Assembly: GCA_964575225.1 (NCBI GenBank)
Contig: CAZNQW010000177.1
Coordinates: 1-8,414, forward strand
DNA length: 8,414 bases
Source: CAZNQW01 sp964575225
GTDB lineage: Bacteria; Chloroflexota; Anaerolineae; JAAYZQ01
Direction of reading: 5' to 3'
A program made the position numbers and the translations under genes. Below, in pieces: positions 6,397-8,414 of the stretch; position 1 is the first letter of the stretch, and every line of letters begins with the position of its first letter. The notes under the pieces are model-generated. The model was not told where the DNA came from. It saw nothing but the letters and a program-made list of their open reading frames with translations, and ran no database searches.

Positions 6397-6424
6397 GTAT
6401 AACACATTAGGAAGACCCTGTCAA
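6396..6424 (-). promoter_or_regulatory. Near-consensus sigma70 promoter of the lacI-iol operon
   Basis: On the minus strand: TTGACA (-35, 6419-6424), 17 bp spacer, then TATACT (-10, 6396-6401), preceded by TG in the extended -10 position. That is 6/6 and 5/6 consensus matches with ideal spacing. The expected start near 6389 gives a leader of about 75 nt. A promoter this strong makes sense if it is held off by a repressor at the overlapping operator. Confidence 0.87.
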
Positions 6425-6432
6425 ACCTGAGC

Positions 6433-6465
6433 CTTTTCGCTGCAGGGCTGTTGCAAAGTCGCGTG
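6433..6465. repeat. Left copy of imperfect direct repeat
   Basis: CTTTTCGCTGC (6433-6443) then A-GGG, and TCGCGTG at 6459-6465. The same 11-mer, then T-GGG, then TCGCGTG occurs at 6668-6690. The left copy has an 11-nt insertion relative to the right one (GCTGTTGCAAAG region). The pair brackets the hairpin block. Confidence 0.55.
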
Positions 6466-6540
6466 CTGGCTCCGGTTGCTCTTCCACGGGAGCACACCGC
6501 AACTCGTAAGAGTTCCCCCTAACGTCATGCCCGCGGAAGC

Positions 6541-6558
6541 GCCTGCGTACCCGCAGGC
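6541..6558. repeat. Perfect 7-bp hairpin
   Basis: GCCTGCG (6541-6547), loop TACC, CGCAGGC (6552-6558). Outer ATGC (6528-6531) and GCAT (6560-6563) could extend it as a larger imperfect stem. No T run follows on either strand. Confidence 0.65.
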
Positions 6559-6584
6559 AGCATCCATTCTTGGACACAAGGCGT

Positions 6585-6630
6585 ATGGACCCCCTGCCTA
6601 TGCGCAAGGGTACTCGCGGCGGGGGTCCAT
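6585..6630. repeat. 10-bp inverted repeat, arms ATGGACCCCC/GGGGGTCCAT
   Basis: ATGGACCCCC (6585-6594) is the exact reverse complement of GGGGGTCCAT (6621-6630), and GCC (6596-6598) pairs with GGC (6618-6620) past a bulged T. The loop is about 19 nt. The right arm shares CAT (6628-6630) with the next hairpin, so the two cannot form fully at once. Confidence 0.75.
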
Positions 6631-6645
6631 GTCTTTTCAGACATG
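6628..6645 (-). repeat. 7-bp hairpin with GAAA tetraloop
   Basis: On the minus strand CATGTCT-GAAA-AGACATG: a perfect stem closed by a GNRA-class tetraloop, a very stable RNA fold. It lies 72 nt after the histidine-kinase stop, immediately before and overlapping the larger 6585-6630 stem, so it would be in the kinase transcript's 3' region. Confidence 0.65.
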
Positions 6646-6667
6646 TCGAGGAACAATGCAAGCCGTG

Positions 6668-6690
6668 CTTTTCGCTGCTGGGATCGCGTG
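6668..6690. repeat. Right copy of imperfect direct repeat
   Basis: CTTTTCGCTGC (6668-6678), T, GGG, then TCGCGTG (6684-6690). It matches the copy starting at 6433, 235 bp away. The 11-base exact match is unlikely by chance in so short a region, but flanking similarity is limited. Confidence 0.55.
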
Positions 6691-6717
6691 GATTTTGGTG
6701 CGTGCGACTTGGAAGAG

Positions 6718-8169
6718 CTAGCGGTGGAAAGGAAGAGTGACGGAGAAGGTGGTGCCCGCGCCGGGTTCGCTCTCAGCCCAAATACGGCCGCCATGGGCGC
6801 GGACCAGTTCGCGGGCGATGGTCAACCCCAAGCCGCTGCCCCCACTGCGCGCCTGGTGGCCGCGCCAAAAGCGGTCAAAGATGAACGGCAGATCATCGGC
6901 AGGGATTCCAGGTCCGTTGTCGGAGACCGAAATCCGAACCTCGCTGCCTTCCACTGTGGCGGAAATGAGCACGTGGCCGCTTTGTGGGGCGTGTCGCAGA
7001 GCATTGGAGATGAGGTTGGCAAACACCTGGCGCACCCGCTGGGCATCGGCGTCCACAGTGGGCAGCGGGTGAGGAATGTCGAGGTTCAGGATCTGTCCCT
7101 GGCTCTCGGCCTGCAAATCAAAAGCGTCGATCACGCTGCGCAATAGGTCCTCCAGATTGGTGGGCTGGAGGCTGAGCTGCAATTGCCCGGCTTCGGCCTG
7201 GGCCAGGGCGCGGAGATCGTCGACGAGTCGCGTGAGAAGAAGGGCCTCCTCCTGCAACGAGGCCAGGGCGCCGGGCGTGGGTTCATAGACGCCGTCCAGC
7301 AGCGCTTCCAGGTCGCCGCGCATGACGGTGAGGGGCGTGCGCAGTTCGTGGGCAATGTTGGCCATCAAGTTGCGACGCAGGGTCTCCTGATGGGCCAACG
7401 AGCGGGCCATCTGATTGAAAGCATGGGCCAACTCACCGATTTCGTCGCCGCTGCGGGCGGGAACCTGAGGCACCTGTCCGTTGGCCAACTGCTGCGCGGC
7501 CAGCGTCAAGGAGCGAAGGGGCGCCGTGAGCTGGCGGGCCAGCAGCAGGCCCAAGATGAGGGCCACGGCGCCGGCGATGAGGCCCGCCACCAGGATCGAC
7601 CGATTGACCTGGCTCAGAAATTGGCTTTCCAGCGATTCGTGGACGGAGGTCATGGAGGGCATCATGGTCGGTACCAAGAGGATGCCGACCGTCTGATCGC
7701 GTACCTGGATGGGAGCGCCCCAGGCCAGATCGGCCGAACTGAACTGGTCCCCTTGTAGGTTGCCTTGCGAATCGGCCAGAACAAGCCCCCGGGAATCGGT
7801 TAGCACCAGGCGGTTCATGTCTGTCGTTCTTCCTCGACCGCGACCTTGCCCCATTCCCAAACTCTGGTTCAGCAGAGCGGCCTGCTCCGTCAGCCAGGTC
7901 TGGACGCCGTCCCACCCGCCATGATCGAGGTAGTAGTCGGCCAGTTCGGGCGCCAGCGCTTCGGCGCGAGCCTGTCTGCCCTGGCTGATATAGCTCTGGA
8001 ACTGCTGGGTGGTGGTGCGATTGGCCAGGATTGCCACGACGCCGACGGCGACGGCTGTCACCACGGTAAAGGCGACGAGCAATCGCACCCACAGTGGGCG
8101 CGTCAGAAAACGGGGTTTTGGTTCTTCAGGATCGAGCTCGGGCGGGGAGGGCGGCTGGGATTCTGTCAT
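6718..8169 (-). CDS. Sensor histidine kinase (HAMP, HisKA, HATPase_c)
   Basis: 483-aa membrane sensor kinase of a two-component system, BaeS-like in layout. A Pro/Glu-rich cytosolic N-terminus (1-25) leads to TM1 at about 28-49. An extracytoplasmic sensor follows (about 50-189), then TM2 (about 191-211) and HAMP (about 211-263). The H-box NIAHELRTPL has the phospho-accepting His274. The N-box is QVFANLISNALRHAP (381-395), G1 is DNGPGIP (417-423), the F-box is FIFDRFWRG (429-437) and G2 is SGGSGLGLT (442-450). All catalytic motifs look intact. The sensor holds an odd Gly/Arg-rich loop, GMGQGRGRGR (105-114); the stimulus is unknown. The ATG lies 2 nt after the response-regulator stop and lacks a strong own ribosome site, suggesting translational coupling. 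It phosphorylates the upstream-encoded regulator; no link to the inositol operon is shown. Confidence 0.96.
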   Translation of the reverse strand: MTESQPPSPPELDPEEPKPRFLTRPLWVRLLVAFTVVTAVAVGVVAILANRTTTQQFQSYISQGRQARAEALAPELADYYLDHGGWDGVQTWLTEQAALLNQSLGMGQGRGRGRTTDMNRLVLTDSRGLVLADSQGNLQGDQFSSADLAWGAPIQVRDQTVGILLVPTMMPSMTSVHESLESQFLSQVNRSILVAGLIAGAVALILGLLLARQLTAPLRSLTLAAQQLANGQVPQVPARSGDEIGELAHAFNQMARSLAHQETLRRNLMANIAHELRTPLTVMRGDLEALLDGVYEPTPGALASLQEEALLLTRLVDDLRALAQAEAGQLQLSLQPTNLEDLLRSVIDAFDLQAESQGQILNLDIPHPLPTVDADAQRVRQVFANLISNALRHAPQSGHVLISATVEGSEVRISVSDNGPGIPADDLPFIFDRFWRGHQARSGGSGLGLTIARELVRAHGGRIWAESEPGAGTTFSVTLPFHR

Positions 8170-8171
8170 GG

Positions 8172-8414
8172 CTAGGACTCGCTAAACCGATAGCCCACGC
8201 CATAGACGGTGAGCACATAACGCGGATTTTTGGGATCGGGTTCGAGCTTTTGCCGCAGGTTCTTGATATGGGCATCCACGGTGCGCTCATAGCCCTCAAA
8301 AGCATAGCCCTGTACCCGATCCAAAAGTTCCAGGCGGGTGAAAACCCGGCCTGGGTGACGGGCAAGGACGACCAGCAGCTCGAACTCGGTGGCGGTCAGT
8401 TCCACCTCTCGGTC
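8172..8414 (-). CDS. OmpR/PhoB-family response regulator, C-terminal half only
   Basis: 80 residues of a winged-helix effector domain; the gene runs off the right edge. The reading frame is open to base 8414 (first visible residues DREVELTATEFELL), so the GTG at 8405 is an internal Val, not a start. Family hallmarks are LTATEFELL, RHPGRVFTRLELLDRV, the recognition-helix segment RTVDAHIKNLRQKLE, and the C-terminal hairpin VYGVGYRF. The receiver domain with its phospho-accepting Asp (about 150 residues) is missing. Stop TAG (8172-8174) is 2 nt before the kinase ATG, so the pair forms an operon and is almost surely a cognate system. Target genes cannot be read from this window. Confidence 0.95.
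   Translation of the reverse strand, partial: DREVELTATEFELLVVLARHPGRVFTRLELLDRVQGYAFEGYERTVDAHIKNLRQKLEPDPKNPRYVLTVYGVGYRFSES

Larger units (their letters stand above)
6425..6717. other. Hairpin-rich non-coding region between histidine kinase and lacI promoter
   Basis: No credible gene is seen: the open frames here are short, mutually overlapping and low in recognisable sequence. The block holds at least four perfect short inverted repeats (6501-6514, 6541-6558, 6585-6630, 6628-6645). Its style, with two GC-rich palindromes joined by CATCCATTCTTGG, recalls dispersed MITE-like intergenic repeats, but only one copy is in the window. No hairpin is followed by a T run on the minus strand, so a standard terminator for the kinase gene is not evident. 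Confidence 0.6.

Noticed and set aside
6445..6463. GGGCTGTTGCAAAGTCGCG resembles terminal inverted repeats of some insertion sequences (e.g. IS6-type CTGTTGCAAA ends)
   Set aside because: No inverse partner and no transposase fragment are present in the window; the similarity is short. At most a possible remnant.
6585..6645. Intrinsic terminator for the histidine-kinase transcript
   Set aside because: The stems are strong but no T tract follows on the minus strand.
6476..6721. Short plus-strand frame (81 codons), and minus frames at 6407-6661 and 6525-6794, in the kinase-lacI gap
   Set aside because: They overlap each other, run through hairpins, promoter or the kinase end, and lack ribosome sites or family features.

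Overview
This is an 8.4 kb, GC-rich bacterial window that looks like a complete metagenomic contig. The left edge is not biological: bases 1-52 are a degraded Illumina P7/index adapter, so the last gene is cut off there. The right edge cuts a response-regulator gene. All eight genes lie on the minus strand and are tightly packed with good Shine-Dalgarno sites. Gene content (a two-component system, then a LacI-led sugar/cyclitol operon with Gfo/Idh/MocA, URO-D-like and Zn-alcohol dehydrogenase genes) is reminiscent of Chloroflexota (Anaerolineae/Caldilineae-like) genomes. No marker gene is present, so this placement is weak.

Layout in the direction of transcription (right to left). 8414-6718: the C-terminal DNA-binding half of an OmpR-type response regulator, then a full sensor histidine kinase 2 nt downstream. 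6717-6425: a roughly 290 bp non-coding block with several perfect hairpins, flanked by a short imperfect direct repeat. 6424-6315: a near-consensus sigma70 promoter (TTGACA, 17 bp spacer, TATACT with extended TG). A perfect 16-bp LacI-type palindrome sits over the expected transcription start, and a second 12/16 copy lies 52 bp downstream, about five helical turns. 6314-30: an apparent operon of lacI-family regulator, Zn-dehydrogenase resembling Thermotoga scyllo-inosose 3-dehydrogenase (IolM), a UspA-domain protein, a URO-D-superfamily putative methyltransferase, an IolG-type inositol 2-dehydrogenase, and a second divergent Gfo/Idh/MocA oxidoreductase.

Interpretation. IolG (myo-inositol to scyllo-inosose) followed by IolM (oxidation of scyllo-inosose at C3) is the start of the non-canonical Thermotoga-type inositol pathway. 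Here it is controlled by a LacI-family protein that probably represses its own operon. The unusual partner is the URO-D-like protein, whose relatives move methyl groups to or from corrinoids. One testable idea is that the operon handles O-methylated inositols, with demethylation feeding the IolG/IolM steps. No corrinoid protein, transporter or later pathway enzyme is visible, so this remains a hypothesis. A strong 14-bp inverted repeat between the iolM-like and usp genes may split or tune the operon mRNA.
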